Assembly (NCBI GenBank): GCA_032622095.1
Contig: CP136062.1
Span: forward strand, 138,402,351-138,466,350
Reading direction: 5' to 3'
Source: Siphonodentalium dalli
Lineage: Eukaryota; Mollusca; Scaphopoda; Gadilida; Siphonodentaliidae
DNA length: 64,000 nt
Shown: positions 1-11,906 of the stretch, piece after piece
Numbering within the stretch: position 1 is the first letter of the stretch
Layout of the letters: each line of letters starts with the position of its first letter
Position numbers and translations under genes: made by a program
The notes under the pieces: generated by a model
What the model was told of the DNA's origin: nothing
The model's database searches: none
Seen by the model: only the letters and a program-made list of their open reading frames with translations

Positions 1-544
1 AGGCACACACGCACGCACAAGCTCGCGGACACTCACACACTTACCCCCAAGCTGACGTATAGTACGGATACAGACACGTTTATGTTACATGCGAGATAAA
101 CTATAAGCACACCTAATTTGAATTTTTGCCTGAATTACACGTTGAGTACGGACCACACGAAGAGCGCACCATGCACACAACTATATGGCTATATAGAGTT
201 TGATCATCTGATGATCGCTTTCATACGAAAGGAATATTTATGTAAGAACAAGCATGTATGTGTTGCGCCTATAGATATATTCTTGCACTGCTGGCAAGGA
301 AGATAAGAAATCGTTAAGTTGGGGAACCGAGGTCATGAATATATATTTATCACATGTAATTAACATGAGTGGATGTAAGGTTGTTTCAGCTACCCAATTT
401 TAGTTTCGGAAGAGGGGCGATGACTCTACATGTAATACACATCACCCGGTCAACTCAGGTTGACCCCATTAATACCAGAACTTAGACACAAGTGCATTTG
501 AATGTACAGGCGCAAGGTAGGCTACGATAACATATGGTAGAACA
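1..544. other. No gene seen; LINE 3' flank
   Basis: The first ~60 bases are a CA/CG-rich microsatellite-like stretch (CACACACGCACGCAC type). The rest is unique AT-rich sequence with only short chance ORFs. Because the retrotransposon ORF that follows is on the minus strand, its 3' untranslated region should lie in roughly 300-544, but I see no clear poly(A) tail or target-site duplication marking its end. Confidence 0.5.
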
Positions 545-2212
545 TTATACGCCAGGCGTGAACAAATTCGATACAAACAGGTAGGTTTGCCACAATGTGT
601 GCGTATGGCCAACAATGAACGACACATAGTACATTGGATCTTCGATAAATGAGAACAGTTCAACAGGAAGATTTGTCAAATGTAACAGAAGGAGTTCTCC
701 GTCGTCGAGCTCATTTGCCCATAGATAAAACAAGATGCCAAAGTTGTCGATCAACTCATACCACATTTTATTTCGAGAACAGCAAAGAGCTGGATGGCTG
801 CAGTGAATAATAGCATGTTTAATTTGATCGTCATAGCTCATGTTGCATATCACACAGACGTCTGCCTTTGGTGTCGCTGTTGCAGCGATCAACTGAGCAA
901 CAGAATAAAATGCGATTTTGTTCTCTGAATACAAGCGACAGGAACGCCATAGATGAGACATTTGAAAATGAGTTTGAATTTGGCTAAATCTATCGAAAGA
1001 CGGATCAGTTGCAACACTTTGTTCCCAGTTATGCACGCGTCGGTTATTGATTTCGGTTTTGACTAGGCGATTCCATTCCAATTTTGCAGGGAACAATCCG
1101 TTCTCCGAAAAGCTGTCCATATATTGGCTTAATTTGTAATAACTCAATTTGTCTTCGATATCTGCAAAGAACGAGCTCTTGTTTGGAATTTCATGTGACA
1201 AGTGCAAGTGAAACCGGTTTACAAAAATCTCTTTGCAAGCCTTCGATGGCGAGAGGCGACAGAGGCTTCCAAAGAGGCTACGTTTACGGGCACCAATGAA
1301 CGAGGAGATTGGGCCTATGCCCATGAGACCTTGAACTATGTCCGTCCGCGTTCTGACAGGAAGGTTCTGTATACGTTTGAGACAGAACCGATGGATCTTT
1401 TCCAGAGCACATGCATCCGAAACAGACATGCCACATAGAAATTCTGAGCCATATAGACCTTTTGGTAAAACGATCGTCTTGTAGATGATTGCACAGCTTG
1501 TCGGGGTTATTCCCCCAGCATTGCTAAGGAGGAAAAATGTTGATCTAATTTCGTCGACAGCTCTCTCAGAGAGCTCTTTCACAAAGTTTTGTTTGCTAAC
1601 ATGAATACCTAAATGAGTTATTTCGTCTGTTTCGGATACGTTTCCAGCGCCCAGTCTCCAGCATCTGTCTAAAGTGTCATTTTGCCTGTGTGTTTCATTG
1701 AACACGATTACCTTACATTTGTTAGGGTTATAAATAAAACGCCATTTTTGACTGTACATAGAACATATATCACATAAACGCTGGAGGCCGTAACTGGAAA
1801 GTGATAGCAACGTCATGTCGTCAGCTTGTGTCGGCGCTGAACAATTCGTGGAGAGAAGACGGAAACCAAAGTTTGTAGCTTCGAGTGCATGTATCAGATC
1901 ATCAATATAGATCATGTACAGCAAGGGTGAGAGTATATCTCCTTGTCTAGTACCTTGCTTGATTTCGATAGATCTCGAAAGTATGGAAGCGTGTTTGACA
2001 ACGCATGTAATCCCACGGAGAAATTCATTTAGTAGGAGCCATATTCTCCCCTGAAATCCACGAAGGTTTAGTTTCAACAGAAGTCCATTTATCCAGACTG
2101 TATCGAAGGCTTTGTGTACGTCTAGAAAACAGGCAAACAGAAAATATGGGGGCAAAGACTCCTCAACCATCAACAAATCTTCACCAGTCTGATCACATGC
2201 TTCATATTCTAA
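545..2212 (-). CDS. Non-LTR retrotransposon (LINE) reverse transcriptase, 5'-truncated ORF2
   Basis: An open frame of ~550 codons runs from just after a TGA (2213-2215) to a stop at 545. It encodes the central and C-terminal parts of a LINE reverse transcriptase, which copies element RNA into DNA at a nicked target. Numbering from the TTG codon ending at 2176: RT motif A is FLDVHKAFDTVW (catalytic Asp ~19), motif B is QGTRQGDILSPLL (~74-86), motif C is QADDM (~117-121, Gln where Phe/Tyr is usual), followed by motif D (KWRFIYNPNKCKV) and E-like HLGIHVSK. A late Cys-Cys-His-Cys cluster (C441, C444, H454, C459) resembles the zinc-binding motif found after the RT in several LINE clades. The endonuclease domain and the fingers N-terminus are missing, and sequence above 2215 is unrelated, so this is a typical 5'-truncated copy. 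The remaining frame has no internal stop, which suggests a recent insertion. The clade is not assignable by eye. There is no RNase H motif. Confidence 0.88.
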   Translation of the reverse strand, partial: LEYEACDQTGEDLLMVEESLPPYFLFACFLDVHKAFDTVWINGLLLKLNLRGFQGRIWLLLNEFLRGITCVVKHASILSRSIEIKQGTRQGDILSPLLYMIYIDDLIHALEATNFGFRLLSTNCSAPTQADDMTLLSLSSYGLQRLCDICSMYSQKWRFIYNPNKCKVIVFNETHRQNDTLDRCWRLGAGNVSETDEITHLGIHVSKQNFVKELSERAVDEIRSTFFLLSNAGGITPTSCAIIYKTIVLPKGLYGSEFLCGMSVSDACALEKIHRFCLKRIQNLPVRTRTDIVQGLMGIGPISSFIGARKRSLFGSLCRLSPSKACKEIFVNRFHLHLSHEIPNKSSFFADIEDKLSYYKLSQYMDSFSENGLFPAKLEWNRLVKTEINNRRVHNWEQSVATDPSFDRFSQIQTHFQMSHLWRSCRLYSENKIAFYSVAQLIAATATPKADVCVICNMSYDDQIKHAIIHCSHPALCCSRNKMWYELIDNFGILFYLWANELDDGELLLLHLTNLPVELFSFIEDPMYYVSFIVGHTHTLWQTYLFVSNLFTPGV

Positions 2213-2390
2213 TCATGTTAGCCAGAGGGTGATTGTGTTTACACAGTATTGACTTGAGTGTTGGCTATTCTTGTGTATATATTATGTTGGTCTTTTCATG
2301 ACGGCGTATATAGCTCATCTAGCTTGAGTTTGTATCTGGTGGTGGACACATGCTCGTTATAAATTATAGGTTGCACTAACTTGCACATGT

Positions 2391-2883
2391 CACGGTGGGG
2401 AATCACGTGGTTTCGAGGTTGGTGAGTACCACGCATTCAAAATGTGCAAACTCAGAAAATCACAATATAGGAGGAACTTACACAAAACATAGCAGTTTGA
2501 CTGTTAAAGAGCATATGCTGGTTTATTTTTGAACAAGTCGATACCTTATTTGTTTTCTATAACATTCTGACCAAAGTTGCCAGTCGGTGGTACGCGGAAT
2601 ACACCAGTCCATACATCTTGGAAAATCCTTCGACTGACAACTTTGGTCAGAATGTTAGAGCAAACAAATGTGAATTTGGACATAAATGAGGCATCAGTTT
2701 ATTTGAAATGAAAAATAATATAGCATCTGCTCGTTGCTGTCAAAATCATGGTCAAAATACTACACATTTAATATCTTAGTTTATTACCTTTTTTCACTCG
2801 CTTCTGGTCGCGTTTTAGATCGCCTCGGCCATTTTTGAGATCGCGATACTCATTAACTCGAAACCACTCGATTCCCCACCGTG
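2391..2883. mobile_element. MITE with long terminal inverted repeats (493 bp)
   Basis: The left end (2391-2417) begins CACGGTGGGGAATC and its reverse complement closes the element at 2857-2883; 25 of 27 bases match, and weaker similarity extends to about 44 bp. It has no coding capacity. Flanks ACATGT (left) and AGATGT (right) may be an imperfect 6-bp target-site duplication. It is a non-autonomous DNA transposon; the superfamily is unclear. Confidence 0.75.
2551..2666. repeat. Internal hairpin of the MITE
   Basis: The arms 2551-2586 and 2631-2666 are ~36-bp reverse complements (core AACATTCTGACCAAAGTTG) around a ~44-base loop. It lies centrally within the 2391-2883 MITE, so the element is a hairpin within a hairpin. 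Confidence 0.75.
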
Positions 2884-3778
2884 AGATGTATACTCTTCAT
2901 CTTTCTTCTCAAAAACATTTACAATTTGTTCCATTTGTATGTACCGAATAGCATATATTTATATTCAATTATATAATGTTTGAATCTTGAATAGCGAAAA
3001 TAAAGGTATATATATTAAATTCGATTGCCCAAGTAGTTTCGTAGTATGTGAAACAATATATTTGAACAGCCAAATGGGCCAGGGAAACACTGGTGTGCCT
3101 TCTGCTGCGTCCACACCCTTTCTCATCGGCTAAATGCCCAATTTATCACACAGAACCCACACATGCTATTGTGTTCGTCAGTTTAGGTCATAAGGATATC
3201 GGTTTACATGATATCTGGTGCTAGCTTTTTCTGTCCAGAGTCTATTAATCTTTACTAAATGGATTCTCCCAGTCAGTTAAAACAGTACTTTGCAATTGTT
3301 CATCTTGAGGAGTTTTTAGAAAACAAGCAGACAACAGCTAATATCATGACAGTACAGGAGTCGTATTTATTGCAGGCAAATGTTCAGATACATGCAAGTT
3401 CTACAAACGACCATAATTGAACATATTAAAATATTCACCTCCGTCAAAAACCGCCATCATTAAAATATAGAGACTGTTCTTACACCAATCAGAAATATGG
3501 CATAAACAGTATGTTATTGTCAAATGTTTTTCCTTTGTTATGTAAACAAAAGCAATAAACGTTACAGAATCTGGCTTTAGTTTAGATCCGGATATGACAA
3601 ACATAAAGAGCGTTATTTGTTACCGTTTTCCCAGATATGGAAATAACAAGCAGTCGCAGATGAAGTTACCCCACCCCCCCCCCCCCGCCGAATTGTGCAG
3701 TTGGGGAAGTGCATTCTCAATGTTTGCGTTCTCAGTATGTTCTAAACAAAGAGGTGGGATTTTGTCAAAAAGCGTGGA
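2884..3778. other. Unique AT-rich stretch with a poly-C run
   Basis: There is no supportable gene here. A run of about 15 C sits near 3671-3686. Small ORFs on both strands in this interval lack any recognisable domain. Confidence 0.4.
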
Positions 3779-4275
3779 TTGCGAACTCATTTTAGGTACC
3801 AACATTTGTGGAAATTAGCCATGTGACGTCAAGTCCAATAACTCTGCTGAAAATATCCGGCCGGACCTGGTTTGCGAACTCCTTCCAGATACTGGTAATG
3901 TGAACTCTTACCAAAAATCTTTGAAATCCGTCGACATTTGTGGAAATGAGCCGTGACGTCGTCCATTTGAACACAAAAATAAACAAAGTCCAATAACTGC
4001 TGAAAATAACCGGCCGGACCTGGTTTGCGAACTCATTTTAGGTAATGGTCAGGTGAACTCATATACCAAATATCTTTGAAATCCGTTGAGATGTGTGGGA
4101 ATGAGCCCTGCGACGTCGTCTATTTGCTAAATTCGACAAAAATAATAAACAAAGTCCAATAACTCCGGTAAAAATATCCGGCCGGACCTGGCTTGCGAAC
4201 TCATTCTAGGTAATGGTCAGGTGAACTCCTCAGTATACCACAAATCTTTGAAATCCGTTGACATTTGTTCAAGTT
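3779..4275. repeat. Tandem repeat, about three 150-170-bp units
   Basis: The motif GGCCGGACCTGG recurs near 3858, 4011 and 4180. Each is preceded by a CCAATAACTC-like block and followed by 'tttgcgaactc', 'taccaaatatctttgaaatccg' and a 'gacgtcgtc' block. The unit is a diverged member of the 'ataactc...cggac' core module that recurs at 23660-24190, 24440-25000 and 32340-32900. Confidence 0.7.
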
Positions 4276-4597
4276 ATGACTTACCAATTCGGGACGGAAC
4301 CCATTCCTTTTCCCCCCGCAAATTTTCAATTTGGCGGGGGACAATAAAGAGCGTTTATATCATTTCTGTGTGATTAACCAATAGAATTGCGCTGCGTTAT
4401 GTAAAGAGAAGAAAAACTTCTGTAACACGAGCAGGCTCTTGTTTACGTACACCATCTTACGTCTTGACGATCGATACTATACTATTTACGCGCCGATTAT
4501 GTTGGGCATATGAACCAAACTATGTATATTTTAATATTCCTTCCGTTGATGGCCATTTGAACAAATATGAATATTTCTGCAACGAAAGCCGCCCGTG

Positions 4598-4704
4598 CCT
4601 TTAAAGCGAGGTCATGTTTTGAACATTTGACTACTTATTTCATTAGATGCATCTTATATATTAAGTATTCATATTTTCAAAACATGACATCACCTGTAAT
4701 GGCA
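4598..4704. repeat. Short inverted repeat, possible MITE relic
   Basis: GGTCATGTTTTGAA (about 4611) is matched by TTCAAAACATGAC (about 4675), and weaker complementarity continues outward to GCC/GGC. It looks like a small decayed fold-back element. Confidence 0.4.
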
Positions 4705-5566
4705 TAAGAATAGTCAACAGGCGATATTGAGCGTTTGCTTAAGAACCTTGTTCAAAGCATAAGGGTTAACGTAATATGTTCAACCCAGTTGACTCTATAC
4801 AGTCATCTGATAAAGTATATTTATCTGATTATTGAACAGATAATTCAAATTGCTAGCTGGTTAATGTTGGATTATTGACAGCATGTGCCTATGGGATAGA
4901 TGGAAAGTGTTAATTTCTAAACCAGATATCAACCAGTCGATACCAAACACTATACAGATCAGGGGCGTGTCTAAAACTGTCCATGACCATATGTATATTT
5001 ATGTTGGGACACTGCAGGAACTGTTACATCGGAAGTCGTTCTATCGCCTGTTTGTGATGGTTCTTGAATGATTTGTGACGGTTCCTCATGATAGAAATTA
5101 TACATTTTCGCGAGTTTTTGACAGTTAAAGCGCAATTATTGAGCCATCTAGCAGACAATTCGACTAATTTTTCCTTTCCCTGCACATTCGATTTCCCAAT
5201 GAGCGTAATAAAAAAAATTCATTGTGCGAGTCATGACGAAAACCGCAAATTTTTATATTTGTTTGGGTTATCTCCTGATAGTCTGTTCTCTCCCAATTTG
5301 ATCGGTTCTATACGGTTAATAATATGGCTAATATTTGGCAGTCCCCCCCCCCCCCGATACATGGCTCAATCTGACCATTTCGTAAAATTTACCAAAGATA
5401 AACAACAAAATATGCATTAAGACGTTTTTAATCAGCAAAAAATAAGGCGTTAAAAGTTCTTTGACACCCATACAATGTTCTTATTACGCAATTTATGAAG
5501 TTAAAATTGGGTGGTGTTGCTAGTTTTGCAGATTTTGTGGTCCAGTGGGCGATTTTTTTGGTACCT
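4705..5566. other. No gene seen
   Basis: This is unique AT-rich sequence with a C-run of about 13 near 5343-5355. A 110-codon ORF at 5088-5420 has no domain, low-complexity content and no splice context, so I do not call it. Confidence 0.4.
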
Positions 5567-5728
5567 TACTCAATCGTACCGATATAATCGCGTAGATGCT
5601 GAATTTGCAAAGTTAACGCCACCGGTGTATAATATGTTTTTGAAAATATGACTCAATCGTATCGATAGTCAGGACAGGCTGAAATTGTAAACTTAAATTC
5701 ACCGGTGTAATAATGTTCTTGAAAATAT
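5567..5728. repeat. Two-copy tandem repeat (~80 bp)
   Basis: Two diverged units begin 'actcaatcgtaycgat' (about 5568 and 5651), both containing 'caccggtgtataat' and ending 'tttgaaaatat'. A second short direct repeat, GGTCACAGGTTAAATGTAC, occurs near 5978 and 6043. Confidence 0.6.
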
Positions 5729-6162
5729 AAATAATCTGATAGCCTGAAAATAATGTACAACCCATTGGGAGCCCCTGGTGTAGTGAAGTGAGTTATGGGT
5801 AATTTTAATTGGAGTTCGCATGTCTGTTCTGTTGGATCTAGACTTGGAGTAACCGCCATCTTTAATTTTCTAATTACCGAAAAGTCGAGAAGTAATGGCT
5901 CCCAGCCCCCCCACACGGGCGGGAATTGATATCGATATGACAGCGGCTGACTAACTATCAAGGCGAGGTACAGTGAAAGGTCACAGGTTAAATGTACCCA
6001 GGTGAAATGAACTCAAAATGTCATCAGCCATGCGCAGCGAACGGTCACAGGTTAAATGTACTCAAAGGTCATCGGCCGTATAATTAAATATTTTGAAGCC
6101 AAAATAGTACGGTGATAAAGTCAAAATTGTATCGTATACACAATGTGTTTGTACCGATGAAT

Positions 6163-6232
6163 GCGACTCGACTCGTTTTCGTGGTCATATAGGCCCTATA
6201 TAACCTATGATCACGAAAACGAGCAGAGTCGC
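6163..6232. repeat. Hairpin (29-31-bp arms)
   Basis: GCGACTCGACTCGTTTTCG (6163 onward) is complementary to CGAAAACGAGCAGAGTCGC ending at 6232, and the complementarity continues inward to a ~10-base loop. It is a small fold-back with no coding content. Confidence 0.7.
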
Positions 6233-7485
6233 GATATCTGATAGAATTCGAGGAATCGTACATTCACTTTCAATAGTATAGATTCACTGCAATCTGCCGC
6301 GGAATTCCCAACATTAAGGCTACTTTCATTTTCAATAGGTTTTCCGAATTTCCACTTTTACCACGCAAAGCGACCTTAGTTGACACATATATATGGCACA
6401 CTGGCCGAGTCCATGGCAAATAGTTTATGTAGCATTGCTTCTTTCGTTTAATTAAAGCTCACCTCGTTAAAACGCATGTCAATCGTATTTGTTTACAAAT
6501 TGCATTGGGTGCGACGTTTTGCAGTAGGTCCCTATTTGCGGAGATCACTATGCGGAAGTCCCCGAATTCGCGAGGTCCCCTAAAATGGGCGATATATGTA
6601 TATTTTAATGAGGGAACGGGTGCGTATATGTCAATTGCTACGTATTTTAAACAAATAACGACACGATAATCGTAATAGAGGTCTGTTCTATCAATTATAT
6701 ATGCCCCGAGTTCACTTGGTGCAAATCAAACGGCGATAAACATTCTCGTGTGCCAGAAGGACTCAAGTTGTGAATAAGATGAATATTTATTAGATGTTAT
6801 TTAACAAGTCAATCAAATAATATTATTCATTAGCGCCTATATTAGCGCCAACTAATGAATAATATTTTATATTATAATTTATGGCTAATAATATGATCTT
6901 GGTGGCATTACCATTTCTGACTATGGTTTTCTTGTCACACTTGTTCTGCTGTTCCCGACAATCACTCAGGGTTTGCTATAACTTCTAAGCCTCTAGACAT
7001 GAAGCCATGCCGACTCAGATTCCTGTTATGAGATACCCGATTACAACCAATCATGCAATTAATTGTATACACTCACTTGGCAGGGGAATAATTGTTTATA
7101 CTAGTAAAGTCTATCTTTTGTAATATTTAATAAAATAAAAATTGTATGAAGTGAAATCAAAAAATTTTGGTCACCCGCTTTAACTTACTAGTAGTCCCGA
7201 ACAATACGAAGAGCCGACGCGAAGTTGACCTGAGAAAAGTCGGCCCCAATGATTAGATAGGAATTTAATATTGTTAATACTATTTTAAACTAGCTGATGT
7301 GCGGACTTCGTCCTGGTGATTTCTTTGCGATCGCCTCCATCTGTGCAGAATATACAGCATCTGGAAACATGCCTATATGAGTGTATATGAGCAAGGTCAA
7401 GGACACGATCGCATGTGAAATTGGATCCACCCATATTGTTCCTGGGATCAAAGTAGGCCTACAAACCAAATTTTTGGTGATGGAT
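6233..7485. other. No gene seen; small AT-rich palindrome
   Basis: This is unique AT-rich DNA. Around 6818-6872 there is an inverted repeat (ATATTATTCATTAGCGCC against CTAATGAATAATATT), with the word 'attagcgcc' repeated. I see nothing else. Confidence 0.4.
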
Positions 7486-7716
7486 GGATTTTTATAATCA
7501 GAGATGGCCACATTTTTTATGAATGACCAGGAATGACCCTCAAAAATTACTTGTTCCGAAATCTACATGTCAATGTTAACATCCATGACAAATTTCAACT
7601 TGGGGGGAAGCGATAATTTTATGCTGAGCAGTCAATGGAATGATAATGGAAGTCAAGTCTCGGAAGGGATTTTATTGTGCAGAATAAAATTATTTTCATT
7701 TCAAAACTTTAATCCA
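7486..7716. repeat. Decayed family-1 core fragment
   Basis: Recognisable pieces of the family-1 monomer ('agatggcc', 'gaatgaccctcaaaaattac', 'tctacatgtcaatgttaacatccatgacaaattt') and of a left-end block ('cagtcaatgga') precede the intact copy at 7717. This is an older, degenerate member. Confidence 0.55.
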
Positions 7717-9024
7717 ATGAAAGTGTCAATGACACTGTAGCTCAACTTGGAAAGGGAATAATTTAATGTATTACAGTCAATGGAGCGATTAGGAATGTGG
7801 AAAGTTGAATGTCTAATACTAGTTTATAGACATGAAGAGAAAAGTAAAATCCAAGATGGCTGCTGGCGGCCATGTTTTCGGCCGAATGACTCCAAAATGA
7901 GTCGTTCCCATCTACATGTCATCGTTAACATCCATGACAAATTTTATGACGATCAGACTAAAGGTACGACCTGTAGCCCATGCTAAAGAATTTAGTCATA
8001 CAAAGAGTAAAATCCAAGATGGCTGCTGGCGGCCATGTTTTTTGGCCGAATGAGCCCAAAATGACTAGTTCCCATCTACATGTCATCGTTAACATCCATG
8101 ACAAATTTTATGACGATCAGACTAAAGGTACGACCTGTAGCCCATGCTAAATAATTTTGTCATACAAAGAGTAAAATCCAAGATGGCTGCTGGCGGCCAT
8201 GATTTTTGGCCGAATGACCCCATAATTACTCGTTCCCATCTACATGTCAATATTATCATCCATGACAAATTTTATGATGATTAGACGAATAGTACGACCT
8301 GTGGCCCATGCTAATGGATTAAATTTTGAAATCCAAGATGGCCACTGGCGGCCATGTTTTTTGTCCGAGTGACCCCAAAATGACTCGTTCCCATCTACAT
8401 TCCAATTTCAACAGCCATGACAAATTTTATGATGATCAGACTAAAGGTACGACCTGTAGCCCGTGCTAAAGGATTTAGTCGTACAAAGAGTAAAATCCAA
8501 GATGGCTGCTGGCGGCCATGTTTTTTGGCCGAATGACCCCAAAATGACTCGTTCCCATCTACATGTCATTATTAACATTCTTGACAAATTTTATGATGAT
8601 CGGAATAAAAGTACGACCTGTAGCCCGTGCTAAAGAATTTAGTCATACAAAGAGTAAAATCCAAGATGGCTGCTGGCTGCCATGTTTTTGGGCCGAATGA
8701 CCCCAAAATTACTCGTTCCCATCTACATGTCAATATTAACATCCATGACAAATTTCATGATGATCAGACGAACAGTACGGCCTGTAGCCCGTGCTAATGG
8801 ATTGAGTTTTGAAATCAAATATGGCTGCTGGCGGCCATGTTTTTTTTCCAAATGACCCCAAAATTAATCATTCTGGTCTAAATGTTGATGTCAACAGCTA
8901 TGACAAATTTCATAATGATCCGATCAAAGGTACGACCTGTAGCCTGCATTGTTGATGCCTTACGTACACACGGACGACAAAGCCATGGCAATAGCTCCAA
9001 CTTTACAAAGTAAAGTTGAGCTAA
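7717..9024 (+). mobile_element. Family-1 array element (Helentron/pearl-like), copy A
   Basis: The left end is ATGAAAGTGTCAATGACACT, containing the palindrome GTGTCAATGACAC, followed at once by the inner inverted repeat TAGCTCAACTT. The right end is a CACACGGACGAC microsatellite remnant, then CCATGGCAATAGCTC and the hairpin that closes with AAGTTGAGCTAA. Between them lie about seven ~160-bp monomers carrying 'aatccaagatggctgctggcg' and 'ccatctacatgtca'. This plan (subterminal inverted repeats, tandem cores, 3' hairpin, no TIR/TSD) is that of non-autonomous Helentron-associated elements, including bivalve pearl elements. No coding capacity is expected. Confidence 0.75.
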
Positions 9025-9164
9025 TAAATGGTTTGCAGGGCGCACCGATGGATTCAAATATGAAATCTAAGATGGCTGCCGGCATCCACTTATTTTTATA
9101 TCAAATTGATAGCTCACATCTTGGTGATCTTAAACATGCCTGTTATTTTCAAAACATTTCTCCA

Positions 9165-11180
9165 ATGGAAGTGTCAATGACACTGTAGTTCCACTTTGAA
9201 ATGGGATCATGCCATATATTACAGTCCATAGAGGATATGGAACGCTGACAGTTTATATGCTTGTATAACTCTGAGGTTACGCTGAAGATGCTAACAGTTT
9301 GGGATTAATCGGATGAAAAAGTTTGACTGTATGGAGTGCCAAAGGATGCACTAATACTACTAGAAAGAGCAAAGCTGAAATGGCTCCCATCAACAGGTCA
9401 CCCCGAAGATCCATATTAAGTTTGGTGATGACCGGATGAGGGAGTTGGCCTTTTGGATGCGCAGAAGGATTTAGTCCTACAAAGAGAATAATTCAAGAAG
9501 ACCGTTGGCGGCCACGTTATTCAATGAAATATGGAAAATTTGATGGCTCCCATCCAGTAGTCACCAAAAAGAATCATATGAAGTTTGGGGACGATCTGAT
9601 AAGGGATGTGATCTGTAAAGTGTGCCAAATTATTTAGTTTTAAAGAGTAAAATCCAAGATGGCTGGCAGCAGCGCAATCTTTTTCATTGTTCAAATTTGA
9701 TAGCTCCCATCTAGAGGTGATCCTGAAAATGCAAATCAATTTTCAAAACAAATCTCCAATAAATGCGGGCTGCAGGCAGTGTTCACGCTGGCCCAGAAAT
9801 TCCTTTAGCCATTATTTTAGCCAAATGCTAATTTTTTTTAGCCACTTTGAATTTACTTTAGCCACTTGTTTGAGAAAGTTTTGGAGATAAATTGAACGTA
9901 TATTACATTTTATTGACAAAAGAACACAATAACAATGTAATATGAGCAATGACATCCTGCCAAGCGAAAATATGCAATACGATATCTGAAGTTTTATTTA
10001 TTCGCGATTTTGTGCCTAGTTTTATCTATGCCTATGCGTATCTAGTGCATATTTGTTCAATTCGCGGGAAAATAGTAAGTATACCCTGGTGACTACGCAA
10101 TTAGGATAAATTTAATCGTGGCTAGTTGGCCAAATGTCACTGTAAATAAATGTTACATGACTCTAATTTGTGCATAATAGTACGATTGAGTTATCAATAA
10201 AGCATCTATCTAAATTCATTTTGGAAACTTGACTCGCAACAAAACCCTCCCGTCACTTTAAGTGATTAAGCATTTTCCCTTATCCCCACTCAAAAGTTGC
10301 GTTTATTACAACACAAAGCGTCTGCCATTGACACTGCATGAAATCAACACCAATGTACTCCTATTACTAATTGCTCCAAGCACATCGGATCGCGTAACAT
10401 ACACGAGGTGGCGACGCTTTTGTTGTACGGATGTCAGCTGCGCGCATGTCCAGATGGACATATTTGAGAGGAAATTAATTTGGTAAATTTTTTCGCCATT
10501 TGGTCATTTTTTTTCGCCATTTACAATTTATTTTCGCCAATGGCTAAAATGGCTACCGACAGCGTGAACACTGACTGCAGGGTGTGCCGATGGATTCAAA
10601 TTTGAAATTGGAGATGCCTGCTTATGGCCATGTTATTTTATCCAATATTTATGGCTACATCTAGATATCAGCCCAAAGATCCATATGTTTAGAGATGATC
10701 GGATGAGGGAGGCGTCCTGTTAAGTGTACCAAAGGATTCAGTCATTCAAAGAGTAAAATCCAAGATGGACTCTAGCAGCCATGTTTTTCAATGTGATTAG
10801 GAAAAATCTAGAAATCAGCTCTAAGATCCATATCAAGTTCGGTGATGATTGGATGAGGGATGTGGTCTGTTGGGTGGGTGTGCCAAAGGATTTAGTCATG
10901 CAAAGAGTAGAATCAAAGATCATTGCCGGCGTCCATGTTTTAATCGTTCCAATCTAGAGGTAATCCAAATCATGCCTGTAAATTTACAGAACATTTCTGC
11001 GATATGACCCCAAAATGACTTGTTCCCATTTAAATGGGAATGTCAACAGCCATGACAAATTTCACAATGATCCGACCGAAGGTACAACCCGGTAGCCCAT
11101 GCTAATGAAATTGTTGACAGACTTACAGATGATGGACACCAACCCATGGCAATAGCTCAAACTTTGTCAAGTTGAGCTAA
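9165..11180 (+). mobile_element. Family-1 array element, copy B (old, diverged)
   Basis: A mutated left end (ATGGAAGTGTCAATGACACT, then TAGTTCCACTT) begins at 9165. The right end (CATGGCAATAGCTCAAAC ... CAAGTTGAGCTAA) closes at 11180. The monomers between are strongly diverged ('aatccaagatgg' blocks near 9650, 10575, 10756, 10900). A hAT-like element at 9777-10573 is inserted inside. The sequence just upstream of the left end (ttttcaaaacatttctccaatg) resembles that upstream of copy A. Confidence 0.6.
9777..10573. mobile_element. hAT-like non-autonomous element (797 bp) in copy B
   Basis: The terminal inverted repeats are CAGTGTTCACGCTG (left) and CAGCGTGAACACTG (right). The flanking 8-mers GCTGCAGG (9769-9776) and ACTGCAGG (10574-10581) match at 7 of 8 positions, as expected for an aged 8-bp hAT duplication. 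The subterminal regions carry repeated TTTTAGCCA / TTTTCGCCA words. There is no transposase. Confidence 0.8.
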
Positions 11181-11614
11181 ATATGCGAACATCATTGGGC
11201 ACTCTTGATCATGTCTCCAGATAAGGAACCACCATACTGAATTTCCTTAAATGCAAACTTGTTCATGACATTTGTGCTGATGGACAGAAAACCATTTCGA
11301 GATGCACAAAGGAGGATAACTCCAAAACAGAAAATGCGAAGGTCATTGGGCACTTTTGAGTTAGTTGAACTTATTATCTGAACATTTCCGATTAATGAAT
11401 ATGACTACTCCTGCACTTGAATTACCCGTTAGTCTGCTTAATTTTCCTCAACAACCTTCCAAATAAATGATAGGGCATTCTAAAATGTATTTCATGCTGG
11501 GTGGGAGAATCCATTTTGTATACAAAGTGTTAAAACACAGTTGAAAGAAAAACGTCATTGAACCCTCTTTTGAAAGTACTCCAGTTTGAAGTCAATCCAG
11601 AATATCCCTCATTT

Positions 11615-11620
11615 TTTATT
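11615..11620 (-). promoter_or_regulatory. Candidate poly(A) signal AATAAA of the nucleoplasmin-like gene
   Basis: The plus strand reads TTTATT here, which is AATAAA on the minus strand, about 257 nt beyond the stop codon at 11877. It is the first canonical hexamer I find downstream of the stop. Confidence 0.5.
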
Positions 11621-11876
11621 GAAAAGTGGACAATAATTAGATCACAATGCCCATGCAAAATACCCTAATGTACCAGGGAAGAACAAAAGACTAAGATATG
11701 ATTAGTTCTTTGTTGTATACTGAACTGTGTATAAAATAGCTTGCCATTTTGCTAACATGTCAGACCAGAGGTATACAATTTGTGGAGGACTAGAATATTC
11801 AATGCACACAGCATTATAACAAATAAAAAAAAAAATGTTTTATCACATAGCACTGGATTTGTCGGAGTCTCAACAT

Positions 11877-11906
11877 TCATTTCTTCTTTCCTCCTTTCTT
11901 TGCAGC
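11877..11906 (-). CDS. Nucleoplasmin-like gene, terminal coding exon (30 nt)
   Basis: The acceptor is TATTCTCTTCCAG, then AAKKGGKKK and a TGA stop at 11877-11879. It enters in phase 0, matching the exon at 14292-14339. The 3' untranslated region follows to the candidate poly(A) signal near 11615. Confidence 0.82.
   Translation of the reverse strand, partial: AAKKGGKKK

Noticed and set aside
1084-1438. Plus-strand ORFs over the LINE
   Set aside because: They are antisense shadows of the reverse transcriptase frame.
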